Shown here: positions 1 through 6,625 of the stretch, in pieces
Position numbering within the stretch: the first letter of the stretch is position 1
Layout of the letters: every line of letters starts with the position of its first letter
From: Thermoanaerobaculales bacterium
Lineage (GTDB): Bacteria > Acidobacteriota > Thermoanaerobaculia > Thermoanaerobaculales > Sulfomarinibacteraceae
Assembly: GCA_025456385.1 (NCBI GenBank)
Contig: JALOKS010000159.1
Coordinates: forward strand, 1 to 7,274
Direction: 5' to 3'
Length of the DNA: 7,274 nt
The notes under the pieces: model-generated
What the model saw: only the letters and a program-made list of their open reading frames with translations
Database searches by the model: none
What the model was told of the DNA's origin: nothing
Translations under genes and position numbers: made by a program

Positions 1-2603
1 CGGCCGACCCGGTAGGCCCGCGCCGCGGCCGACAGGCCGCGCAGCATGCGGCTGCGGCGCTCGCGCGCGTTGAGCCGCTCGAGCTCGGCGAGGGGCAGGG
101 CCTCGGCGCCGAGCTCGGTCGCCAGCTCGGCGAGCAGCGCGGCCACCCGCTCCGTGTTCTCCGGCCGCGTGCCCACGCTCGCCGACGCCACCCACGCCCC
201 GCCGGGCACGGCGCGCACCCCGGCGCCGAGGCGGTAGGCCAGGCCTTCGCGCTCCCGGATCACGGCCGTCATGCGATCCGTGAGCGCATCCATCGCCATC
301 AGGAGCGGCGCCCGGTCCTCCGGTGCCACCTCGAGCATCCGCCCCCACAGGAGCGTGACCTGGGGCGCACCGCCGGCATCCTTGGCAACGCTCCCCGCGG
401 CCGGCGGCGGGCTCGGGTAGGGACCGCGCGCCGGCGGCGCCGTCCCGCCCCCGCCGAGCACATCCTCGACCAACGCGAGGGTCTCGGCAACCGGCAGCGG
501 CGAGGCCACCGTCAGCACCAGCCGCGGCGGCGCGAAGAAGCCGCCGGGCCAGGCGCCCCAGGCGGCGCGCAGGGCCTCCGGCCCGGGCACCGCGCCGTCC
601 CCGGGGCCGGAGACGGGCCGCGCCAGGGGATGGCCGTCGCCGAGCAGGGCGCCGAGGAAGATCTGCTCGGCGCGCTCCGCGCCACGGCCGTCCGCCTCGC
701 GGGACGCGCGGTGGGCGGCGACCGCCTCTCGCCAACCATCCTCGTCCCAGGCCGGGGCACGCAGGGTCTCGGCGAGCATCGTGAGCGCTGCCTCGAGCTG
801 CGCGGCCGGCCCTTCCACCCGCACGTACGAGAAGTCGGGCACGTGGTAGCGGTTGTCGAAGGGGATCGCCGGGTCGTCGGCGGGCTTGAGGTCGAGGCCC
901 GCCCGCCGGATCCGCGACGCGAGCTCTCGGCTGCCGCTGACGGCGCTGCCGGCGAGCAGGAGCCGGTGCATGAGGTCCGCCGCACCCGGCAGCTCGGCCG
1001 GCTCGCGGAGGCTGCGGTCGGCGACCAGGAGGTGGATCCCGAACACCTCGCTGCCCTCCTCGGGCAGGATGCCCAGCACGAGGCCGTTGTCGAGGGTCGC
1101 GACGAGGCTGCCCAGCGGCCCGGCTTCGATGTGCCCGGTGTCGGCGCTCGCAGGGACCGGCGCCGCAGGCGGCAGGGGTGCGCGCCCGGCCGGTCCGCCG
1201 CGGCCCAGCCAGGCAGCCCGGGTGCGGGCGGACGCGTCTGTGAGCATCGCCGCCGCGACCGCCCGCAGCTCGGACCCGTCGACGGTCGGCGGTGCCACCG
1301 CGTCCGCCAGCCGGCCGCGGGCGGCGGCAAGGGCCTCTCCGAAGAAGACTGCCGCGTAGTGCAGGCGCTGGTCGTTGAGCGCGCGCTCCCCCTCCCAGGC
1401 GCGCTGGACGGCCGCCGCCTCGCCGTCGCCCGGTCCGCGCGCGGCCGCCGCGAGGGCGCCGAGCGTCGCCGCGAGCAGGGACTCGGGATCGGCGCCGAGC
1501 TCCGCCTCGACCCTCAGCTCGAGCAGGTCGCGCGGGACCCGGGGCAGGCGTGCGACCGTCACGCTGCGGGCGCCGGCCGAGCGCAGGGCGGGGGTCAGCG
1601 GCCCCGACGGGTCCGCGAGCCACCGCGCCAGCACCTCGAGGCCCGTGCCCGAGCCCGCCAGGATGTTCGGTGCGGCCACCACGACCGCCAGGGTCCCGCC
1701 CGCGGGAGCCGCGGCGTGGCCGCTCATGCCGTGGCCGCCCGCCATGCCCATCGGGGGCGCAGGGCCCGCCGCGGCCGGCGGCGGCTCGGGGGCCTCCGCA
1801 GCACTCCACTCGCCCCAGCCGGGCCAGCCCACGAGGTCCTGGCGCGGCGGCAGCGGGGCCGCGGAGACCGCATCGGCGAAGGGGGCCAGCACGCGCTGCA
1901 GCCCGTCCAGGGGCAGGTCGCCGGTGACCAGGATCCGAAATCCCTCGGGGACGTAGCGCTCTCTCCAGAAGCGCATCACCTCCTCGCGGGTGGTGGCGTC
2001 GACCGACTCGGCGGTGCCGCCGACGGGATGCGCGAGGGGCGTCCCGGCCCACAGCGCGGCCCGCAGCCGCTCCTCGCCGAGAGTGTCGGGCGAGGCGTGG
2101 TCCTTTGCCAGCTCCTCGAGGATCACCTTGCGCTCCTTCTCGAAGACCTCGGCAGCGATCGTCGAGCGGAGGAGCATGCCCGCCATCAGGGCGGCCGCCG
2201 GTTCCGCCTCCTCGCGCGGCACCAGGGCGAAGAACACGGTCGCCTGCTCGCGGGTGAAGGCGTTCATGTAGGCCGACAGCCGCTCGAAGGCCTCGGTCAC
2301 GCCGCGCTCGTCGAGCTCGTCGAAGCCGTCGAAGAGCAGGTGCTCGAGGTAGTGCGAGAGCCCGCCCATCCCGGGGGGCTCGTCCTGCGAGCCGGCCGGC
2401 ACCGCCACGGCGACCAGAACCGTCCCGGATCCGGGCCGGGGCCACAGCACGGCCCGGACGCGCGAGGCGAGCTCGAACTCCGCCGGCCCCTGCGCCGCCA
2501 CCGTCTGCCCGGCGGAGGCTGCCGCCGGCAGCGGCAGCAGCATCGCGATCGCCAGCAGAAGCGACGGGAGGATCGAGGCGCGACGAAACTTCAAGTTTTC
2601 CAT
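1..2603 (-). CDS. Exported M16 (insulinase-type) zinc metallopeptidase, two modules, C-terminus cut by window edge
   Basis: Reading from ATG at 2603 the frame stays open to the left edge, giving 867 codons; tandem M16 proteins are usually about 900-950 residues, so only the tail is missing. Residues 1-31 look like a signal peptide: positive RR at 7-8, a Leu/Ala-rich core, then an AAASA cleavage region, so the protein is probably periplasmic or lipid-face exposed. The inverted zinc motif HYLEH is at 84-88 (H84, H88 ligands, E87 catalytic). The third ligand is probably E164 in the VILEEL segment, 76 residues on, as the family requires. The second module starts near residue 500 (LDNGL). It has DLMHR at 543-547 where the zinc motif should be, so it is catalytically dead, but keeps the substrate-binding RxxxGLAY motif at 783-790. 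A Pro/Ala then Met/His/Gly-rich stretch (about 275-300) interrupts module one. Substrate is unknown; PqqL/pitrilysin-like processing is family knowledge only. Confidence 0.93.
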   Translation of the reverse strand, partial: MENLKFRRASILPSLLLAIAMLLPLPAAASAGQTVAAQGPAEFELASRVRAVLWPRPGSGTVLVAVAVPAGSQDEPPGMGGLSHYLEHLLFDGFDELDERGVTEAFERLSAYMNAFTREQATVFFALVPREEAEPAAALMAGMLLRSTIAAEVFEKERKVILEELAKDHASPDTLGEERLRAALWAGTPLAHPVGGTAESVDATTREEVMRFWRERYVPEGFRILVTGDLPLDGLQRVLAPFADAVSAAPLPPRQDLVGWPGWGEWSAAEAPEPPPAAAGPAPPMGMAGGHGMSGHAAAPAGGTLAVVVAAPNILAGSGTGLEVLARWLADPSGPLTPALRSAGARSVTVARLPRVPRDLLELRVEAELGADPESLLAATLGALAAAARGPGDGEAAAVQRAWEGERALNDQRLHYAAVFFGEALAAARGRLADAVAPPTVDGSELRAVAAAMLTDASARTRAAWLGRGGPAGRAPLPPAAPVPASADTGHIEAGPLGSLVATLDNGLVLGILPEEGSEVFGIHLLVADRSLREPAELPGAADLMHRLLLAGSAVSGSRELASRIRRAGLDLKPADDPAIPFDNRYHVPDFSYVRVEGPAAQLEAALTMLAETLRAPAWDEDGWREAVAAHRASREADGRGAERAEQIFLGALLGDGHPLARPVSGPGDGAVPGPEALRAAWGAWPGGFFAPPRLVLTVASPLPVAETLALVEDVLGGGGTAPPARGPYPSPPPAAGSVAKDAGGAPQVTLLWGRMLEVAPEDRAPLLMAMDALTDRMTAVIREREGLAYRLGAGVRAVPGGAWVASASVGTRPENTERVAALLAELATELGAEALPLAELERLNARERRSRMLRGLSAAARAYRVG

Positions 2604-2616
2604 GGCGAGGATTCTA
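2604..2616 (-). promoter_or_regulatory. Probable -10 element and leaderless start of the M16 protease gene
   Basis: On the minus strand TAGAAT (2616-2611) matches the -10 consensus TATAAT at five of six bases and is followed by seven bases and then the ATG. Transcription starting 7 bases after the -10 would begin at or next to the A of the start codon. No Shine-Dalgarno sequence lies between them. No good -35 is visible. This is inferred from sequence pattern only. Confidence 0.45.
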
Positions 2617-2665
2617 GCCTGCTCCAGAGCGAAGCCTCCTCTCGCCTGCTCCCCTGGGCTCCCGA

Positions 2666-2686
2666 TTTCGAATTTCGAATTTCGAA
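2666..2686. repeat. Three perfect 7-bp tandem repeats (TTTCGAA)
   Basis: Three consecutive TTTCGAA units lie in the 152-bp divergent spacer between the M16 protease and the selenoprotein gene. Each unit contains the palindrome TTCGAA. The AT content is strikingly different from the surrounding very GC-rich DNA. An ATG at 2687 directly after the repeat opens a frame into the selenoprotein, but this extension would translate the repeats and is not preferred as a start. Confidence 0.85.
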
Positions 2687-2702
2687 ATGGGCGGGCGGGG
2701 GC

Positions 2703-2737
2703 AATTCCGAATTCCGAATTCCCAATTCCGAATTCTT
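2703..2737. repeat. Five 7-bp tandem repeats (AATTCCG and variants)
   Basis: Units are AATTCCG, AATTCCG, AATTCCC, AATTCCG and AATTCTT, ending four bases before the extended -10 of the selenoprotein gene. The unit length equals that of the neighbouring TTTCGAA array, but the sequence is different; the two are separated by a G-rich stretch (2687-2702). They overlap the place where a -35 element or activator site would sit, so a regulatory role is possible, as is a non-functional microsatellite. Confidence 0.85.
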
Positions 2738-2740
2738 CAG

Positions 2741-2755
2741 TGCTACCCTCCCCCC
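2741..2755 (+). promoter_or_regulatory. Extended -10 promoter with leaderless GTG start, selenoprotein gene
   Basis: TGCTACCCT (2741-2749) reads as an extended -10 (TG-N-TAxxxT), followed by six C residues and the GTG at 2756. A start of transcription about seven bases after the -10 falls on the GTG itself. There is no Shine-Dalgarno sequence. The same element at the same distance precedes msbA (3541-3556), which supports both the promoter and the choice of GTG. Confidence 0.5.
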
Positions 2756-3505
2756 GTGGCCGAGCCCCGCGAGCTCTCATTGGCGTTGCGCGCCTTCCTC
2801 GCCGCCTACCGCTGGCACCGCATCGACCCGGTTCCCTGCGCCAGCCTGCGCCGGCCGCTCGGCGACTGCCGGGTCGCGCTCGTGAGCTCGGCGGGCCTGG
2901 TGGCGCCCGGCGACGAGCCCTTCGACGACGGTGTGCGCGGCGGCGACTGGAGCTTCCGCCTCATCCCCGCCGATGCCGATCTCGCGGCGCTCGAGGAGCA
3001 CCACCGCTCGGACTCCTTCTCCCACGCCGGGATCGAGGCCGACCGCAACCTCGCCCTGCCCCTCCACCGTCTGCACGAGCTGGCGGCGGAGGGCGCGATC
3101 GGCGCGGTCGCGCCGCGGCACATCTCGCTGATGGGCTCGATCACCGCCCCGGGGCGGCTTCGCCGGGAGACCCTACCGGCGGTCGCCGACCTCCTCGCCG
3201 CCGATGGCGTCGACGTCGCGCTGATGGTCCCCGTCTGACCGGTGTGCATGCAGACCGTCGGTCTGGCACAGCAGGTCATCGAAGCGCGCGGCATCGCGAC
3301 CGCGTCCATCACGCTGCTCGCCGACGTCACCCGGCGGATCAGGCCGCCGCGGGCGCTCGCCGTCCCCTACCCCCTCGGCTTCCCGCTCGGCGAGCCGAAC
3401 GATCCCGGGCTGCAGACGACCGTCCTGCACGCCCTGCTCGCCCTGCTCGCCCGCGACGACGTGCCGGTGCTCGAGCCCTTCCACGGCCCGGCCGCGAGCT
3501 TTTAA
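2756..3505 (+). CDS. GrdB-like (glycine/sarcosine/betaine reductase selenoprotein B family) selenoprotein with in-frame TGA = Sec
   Basis: Reading through TGA at 3236-3238 as selenocysteine gives one 249-residue protein ending at TAA 3503-3505. The half before the TGA has family features: RVALVSSAG (39-47), EPFD (54-57), a conserved-type HRSDSFSH segment (83-90), DRNLALPLHRL (96-106) and GSITAPGR (127-134). The half after it, with PPRALAVPYPLG and DPGLQ, is the matching C-terminal part. Sec161 lies in U-P-V-C with Cys164, a thiol/selenol redox arrangement. GTG 2756 is chosen because homologues, as I recall them, begin shortly before the ALRAFLAAYRW-type segment and because a -10 abuts it; ATG 2687 would add repeat-encoded residues. 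Clostridial GrdB acts with GrdA/GrdC/GrdE in glycine reductase; none is here, so the role is unknown, probably redox. Cytoplasmic, with no signal peptide. The alternative is a truncated protein with an orphan fragment, which the SECIS hairpin argues against. Confidence 0.88.
3236..3270 (+). promoter_or_regulatory. Selenocysteine codon (TGA) and bacterial SECIS hairpin
   Basis: After the TGA (3236-3238), the RNA can form a 5-bp lower stem UGUGC/GCACA (3243-3247 with 3266-3270), a 3-base bulge AUG on the 5' side (3248-3250), a perfect 6-bp upper stem CAGACC/GGUCUG (3251-3256 with 3260-3265) and a GUC apical loop (3257-3259). The loop begins with G followed by U and starts 18 bases after the UGA. 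Known bacterial SECIS elements have a short upper stem, a G at the start of the apical loop and lie within the coding region a similar distance after the UGA, where SelB binds. All pairs are Watson-Crick. Confidence 0.85.
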
Positions 3506-3536
3506 CGTGCGAACGTTCAAACGTTTAAACGATTGA
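3505..3536. repeat. Four 8-bp tandem repeats (ACGTTCAA-like)
   Basis: Units ACGTGCGA, ACGTTCAA, ACGTTTAA and ACGATTGA fill most of the spacer between the selenoprotein stop and msbA. The first base overlaps the last base of the TAA. The array contains the palindromes GAACGTTC and AAACGTTT. It ends four bases before the extended -10 of msbA, in the position of a -35 element. It is also the only sequence available to terminate the upstream transcript, although no classical GC stem plus T-run is present. Confidence 0.7.
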
Positions 3537-3540
3537 ATTC

Positions 3541-3555
3541 TGCTACGATGCGCCG
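3541..3555 (+). promoter_or_regulatory. Extended -10 promoter with leaderless GTG start, msbA
   Basis: TGCTACGAT (3541-3549) is an extended -10, followed by six bases and GTG at 3556. Element and spacing are identical to those in front of the selenoprotein gene. No Shine-Dalgarno sequence is present. The ATG inside the element (3548-3550) is followed after two codons by TGA and cannot be the start. Confidence 0.55.
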
Positions 3556-5379
3556 GTGAGCGAGCTCAAGCGCCTCCTCGGTTACATGAGGCCCTACCTC
3601 GGCCAGATGGCGGCCGCCGCCGCCATGCTCGCCGTCGCCGGCGCCCTCATGTCGATGGTGGTTGCAACCCTGAAGCCCTTGGTCAACGAGGTCCTGCTCG
3701 CCCAACGACCGGCCGGGGCGGCGGCGCCCGAGGCCGCGGGGGGAATCGACCTCGTCGAGAAGATCATCGAGTGGCTGCCGGCGGCCGAGCTCTCGGCCTG
3801 GCTGCAGAGCGAGCCGACCCTCAAGGTTCCCTTTCTGCTCGTGGGATTGTTCCTCATCCGCGGCCTGCTGCTGTTCTTCGGCGAGTACCTCACCACCCGC
3901 ACCGGCGCGTCCGTGATCCGCGACCTGCGCGCCGACCTCTTCGCCTCCCTGATGTATCAGGCCCCGGGTTTCTACCGCGAGCACCCGACGGGCCTCGTCA
4001 TGTCCAGGCTGCTCAACGACGTGCAGCGCATCCAACGGGTCTCCACCCAGGTGCTCGCCGACCTGGTGCGGGTCGGAGCCATGGCGCCGGCGATGCTGAT
4101 CCTGGTGCTGCTCTACGACTGGCGCATGACCCTGTTCGCGCTGCTGGTCCTGCCCCTCATGGCCTACCCGGTCGTGCGCCTGGGGCGCCGGCTGCGCAAG
4201 GCCTCGACGCGGTCACAGGAGCAGACCGCCGAGACCGCCAACCTCCTCAAGGAGTCGGTCACCGGCGCCAAGATCATCCAAGCCTTCGCGATGGAGGAGA
4301 CGACAGTCGCGCGCTTCCTCACCGCCCTCGCGCGCCTGTTCAAGGTCGACCTCCAGGCCGGCAAGGCGGCCGCCGCCTCGGGGCCCATCGTCGAGGTCGT
4401 AGGGGCGATCGCCGGCGCGATGCTGTTCTACGTGGCCGGCACCGGCATCGCCGCGGGCACGCTCGACGCCGGCAACTTCGTGGTCGTGCTCGGCGGGCTC
4501 ACCTTCCTCTTCATGTCCGCCCGCCGGTTCAACCAGGTCAACGTCGAGGTCCAGCAGGCCCTGGCCGCGGCCGCCCGGGTGTTCGCCATGACCGACTGGC
4601 CGCGCGAGGTGGCCGACCGGCCCGGCGCCGTCGATCTCGCCTCCGCGCCGCGCGAGATCCACTTCGACGGGGTCGACTTCAGCTACCCTGGCGCGGAGGG
4701 TCCGGCCCTCTCGGGGATCGATCTCCGGCTGCGGCGCGGCGAGACGGTGGCGCTGGTCGGGCCTTCCGGCGCCGGCAAGACGACCCTCGCCAATCTGATG
4801 CTGCGCTTCGCCGACCCCACCGCCGGCGCGGTGCGCATGGACGGGCACGACCTCCGCGAGCTGAGCCTGGCCTCGGTCCGCCGCAGCATCGGCCTCGTCA
4901 CCCAGGAGACGATCCTCTTCGACGACACGGTGCGCGCCAACATCGCGGCCGGCCGCGCCGACGCCGACCCCGAGCGGGTGCGCGCGGCGGCGGTCGCCGC
5001 GCAGGCGGAGGGCTTCGTGAGCCAGCTGCCCGAGGGCTACGACACCCGACTCGGCGAGGGCGGTGCGCGCCTCTCCATGGGCCAGCGGCAGCGCCTGACC
5101 ATCGCCCGCGCGCTCTACAAGGACCCGCCCTTCCTGATCCTCGACGAAGCGACCTCCGCCCTCGACGCCGAGTCGGAGGCCCAGGTGCAGCTGGCGATGA
5201 ACGTCCTCATGCGGGGGCGCGGCAGCCTGGTCATCGCCCACCGCCTGGCCACCATCCGCGAGGCCGACCGGATCGTGGTCCTCGAGGGCGGGCGGATCGT
5301 CGAGGAGGGCGACCACCGCACGCTGCTCGCGCGCGGCGGTCTCTACGCCCGCCTGCACGAGCTCCAGTTCCGGGAGTGA
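3556..5379 (+). CDS. msbA: MsbA-like lipid exporter: ABC half-transporter with fused membrane and ATPase domains
   Basis: The 607-residue protein is close to the length of MsbA (about 580) and would act as an inner-membrane homodimer flipping lipid A-core or another lipid. The N-terminal half (about 6-325) has hydrophobic segments of a six-helix exporter domain, with an Ala/Pro/Gly-rich periplasmic loop after helix 1. The C-terminal ATPase has Walker A GPSGAGKT (402-409, K408), Q-loop Q450, signature LSMGQ (506-510; usual LSGGQ), Walker B LILDEATSALD (527-537, D530/E531) and H-loop H562. GTG 3556 is set by the abutting -10; the next candidate, ATG at codon 11, would cut into the start of helix 1. 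It lies 50 bp after the selenoprotein gene with its own promoter and ends 4 bp from a convergent methyltransferase gene, so no separate terminator fits. Membership in the exporter family is certain; lipid A as substrate is inferred. Confidence 0.9.
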   Translation: MSELKRLLGYMRPYLGQMAAAAAMLAVAGALMSMVVATLKPLVNEVLLAQRPAGAAAPEAAGGIDLVEKIIEWLPAAELSAWLQSEPTLKVPFLLVGLFLIRGLLLFFGEYLTTRTGASVIRDLRADLFASLMYQAPGFYREHPTGLVMSRLLNDVQRIQRVSTQVLADLVRVGAMAPAMLILVLLYDWRMTLFALLVLPLMAYPVVRLGRRLRKASTRSQEQTAETANLLKESVTGAKIIQAFAMEETTVARFLTALARLFKVDLQAGKAAAASGPIVEVVGAIAGAMLFYVAGTGIAAGTLDAGNFVVVLGGLTFLFMSARRFNQVNVEVQQALAAAARVFAMTDWPREVADRPGAVDLASAPREIHFDGVDFSYPGAEGPALSGIDLRLRRGETVALVGPSGAGKTTLANLMLRFADPTAGAVRMDGHDLRELSLASVRRSIGLVTQETILFDDTVRANIAAGRADADPERVRAAAVAAQAEGFVSQLPEGYDTRLGEGGARLSMGQRQRLTIARALYKDPPFLILDEATSALDAESEAQVQLAMNVLMRGRGSLVIAHRLATIREADRIVVLEGGRIVEEGDHRTLLARGGLYARLHELQFRE

Positions 5380-5383
5380 GCCC

Positions 5384-5956
5384 TCAGGCGCCGTGCAGCG
5401 CCCGCCACAGCAGGTAGGCGGTGATTCCGAGCAGGCCGATGACCATGAAGTACTCGCGGTTGTGGACCATCCGCGCGGAGGACCACCGCGCCGGCGTGAA
5501 GTCGCGGTAGGGGCGCAGCGTCGGGAACAGTGCGGGCACCGCCCGGAAGTATCGTTCGTAGGCCTCACCGTGCTCGGCGCGCAGGCGCGCGGGCTCGACC
5601 CGCTCCTTGCGCCGCATGTAGACGCCGAGGAACCAGGCCCAGCCGGCCACCAGCGCCGCCCAGCCCAGGCCGTTCGGGAGGTTGACCATGATCACCACGC
5701 CGGTGAGGATCAGGAAGCGGCCGAGGTAGAGCGGGTTGCGGGTGTAGCGGTAGGGGCCGGCGGTCATCAGCTCCTTGGTCTTGAGCAGGAGCCCCGACGA
5801 CCAGAAGCGGATGCTCTCGCCGAGCGCGACGAGCACGAAGCCCGCCGCGACGCTGACGGCCGTCGGCTTCGCGAACGCGATCAGGAGCACGATGATCGCG
5901 AACAGCCCCGCCAGCCGCACCACGCCGAGGACCCGGTTGTACTCGCGCTCGCTCAT
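5384..5956 (-). CDS. Membrane-embedded methyltransferase, ICMT/PEMT (isoprenylcysteine carboxyl- / phospholipid methyltransferase-like) family
   Basis: This 190-residue integral membrane protein has hydrophobic segments at about 10-29, 33-48, 81-92, 97-113 and 168-185. The family signature is GPYRYTRNPLYLGR (67-80), followed by the second conserved block HGEAYERYF to LRPY (129-150), the region that binds S-adenosylmethionine in ICMT-type enzymes. Bacterial members methylate lipids, small hydrophobic molecules or unknown substrates; nothing here fixes the substrate. The ATG at 5956 is supported by a strong AAGGAGG ribosome site six bases upstream (5963-5969), unlike the leaderless genes elsewhere in the window. 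A weak -10 (TATGCT, minus strand 5989-5984) lies just before it, so it may have its own promoter, although it also follows the broken kinase gene by 58 bp on the same strand. Its stop is 4 bp from that of msbA. Confidence 0.88.
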   Translation of the reverse strand: MSEREYNRVLGVVRLAGLFAIIVLLIAFAKPTAVSVAAGFVLVALGESIRFWSSGLLLKTKELMTAGPYRYTRNPLYLGRFLILTGVVIMVNLPNGLGWAALVAGWAWFLGVYMRRKERVEPARLRAEHGEAYERYFRAVPALFPTLRPYRDFTPARWSSARMVHNREYFMVIGLLGITAYLLWRALHGA

Positions 5957-5962
5957 GGAATG

Positions 5963-5969
5963 CCTCCTT
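5963..5969 (-). promoter_or_regulatory. Strong Shine-Dalgarno site of the membrane methyltransferase gene
   Basis: AAGGAGG on the minus strand lies six bases before the ATG at 5956 and fixes that start. It is the only clear Shine-Dalgarno sequence at any gene start in the window. Confidence 0.8.
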
Positions 5970-6370
5970 CGCGACCGCCGCGCAGCATAGCGCAGCCTGC
6001 CGCCACAGGCACCCTCAGCCCCGGGCGCGGCCGCGCAGCCTGTCGAAGGCCGCCTTCAGGCGCCGCCCCCGGCGGTGCCGGGCCGCGGCCGCCGGGCTGA
6101 CGGAGGCCGCCGCCGCGGCCGGGTCGCCGCCGGTGAAGCGGGCGCGCATCCGCGCCAGGTTGACGCGGTCGGCCTCGGCGAGCCGGCGGAAGATGAGGCG
6201 GCGAAGTGCTCCCGGCCGCGGGCCGAGCACCCATGCCGTCGCCAGGTCGACCACCCGTACCGTGCCGTCGGCAGCCACCAGCACGTCGCGGTGGTGGAGG
6301 TCGCCCAGAGCGACCCCGCGGCCGTGCAGCTCCTCCAGGGCGGCCGCCAGCCGGTCGAAGACGGCCGGGT

Positions 6371-6385
6371 CGGCGCCCGCCGGCG
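6371..6385 (-). other. Frameshift site in the kinase-like gene
   Basis: Coding similarity switches frame here by one extra base, most simply in the G-run GGG (minus strand 6378-6376) within GGCGGGCGCC. Before it the protein reads to SLAGG; after it, ADPAVFDRL. The surrounding sequence is a GC-rich near-palindrome where single-base errors are common. No slippery heptamer with a following pseudoknot is evident, so programmed frameshifting is not favoured. Confidence 0.65.
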
Positions 6386-6596
6386 AGCGACCGGAGGGGC
6401 TCGCCCGGCACCCAGCACGTCGCCAGCGACCAGGGCTCGGGCCGCCCGAAGCAGCTCGGCAGAAACCCGCTCCCGGCGGCCGCCGCGTAGGCCGCGGCCT
6501 CACGGGCGACCAGCCAGCGTCCGAGGGTGGCGCGCACGAGCGCTCCGCGCGGGGCGTAGGTCTTGAGCGGCTCCGCGGCGGCCCGCCGGCCTGTGA

Positions 6597-6625
6597 GAGA
6601 ATATCGGCCACGGTGAGATTTTCTC
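6597..6625. promoter_or_regulatory. Inverted repeat between the two divergent kinase-like genes
   Basis: GAGAATAT (6597-6604) and ATTTTCTC (6618-6625) form an 8-bp inverted repeat with one mismatch, separated by 13 bases. It is AT-rich compared with its surroundings and lies directly before the plus-strand ATG at 6626, where it could be an operator or a hairpin covering the start. On the minus strand it would lie inside the first codons if that gene begins at 6627. Confidence 0.4.

Noticed and set aside
2687..2755. ATG 2687 as the start of the selenoprotein
   Set aside because: The extra 23 residues would be encoded largely by the AATTCCG repeats and promoter, and do not resemble the family; GTG 2756 sits directly behind an extended -10.
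630..2885. 751-codon open frame on the plus strand
   Set aside because: It lies antisense to the M16 protease, whose motifs are clear; its composition is Arg/Gly/Ala-rich low complexity, and it runs through the 7-bp repeats into the selenoprotein region. It is a product of high GC content.
3242..3505. Separate 87-codon gene after the TGA
   Set aside because: Its sequence is the C-terminal part of the GrdB-like family, in the same frame as the upstream part and directly following the recoded TGA; it has no ribosome site.
3771..5417. 548-codon plus-strand frame inside msbA
   Set aside because: It is the shifted frame of msbA, Arg/Pro/Ala-rich and without recognisable domains.
4213..5568. 451-codon minus-strand frame across msbA and the methyltransferase end
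   Set aside because: It is antisense to two genes with strong family motifs and has no motif of its own.
5991..6014. GCCTG/CAGGC hairpin as a terminator after the broken kinase gene
   Set aside because: The stem is only 5 bp and is not followed by a T-run, so it cannot be supported as a terminator.
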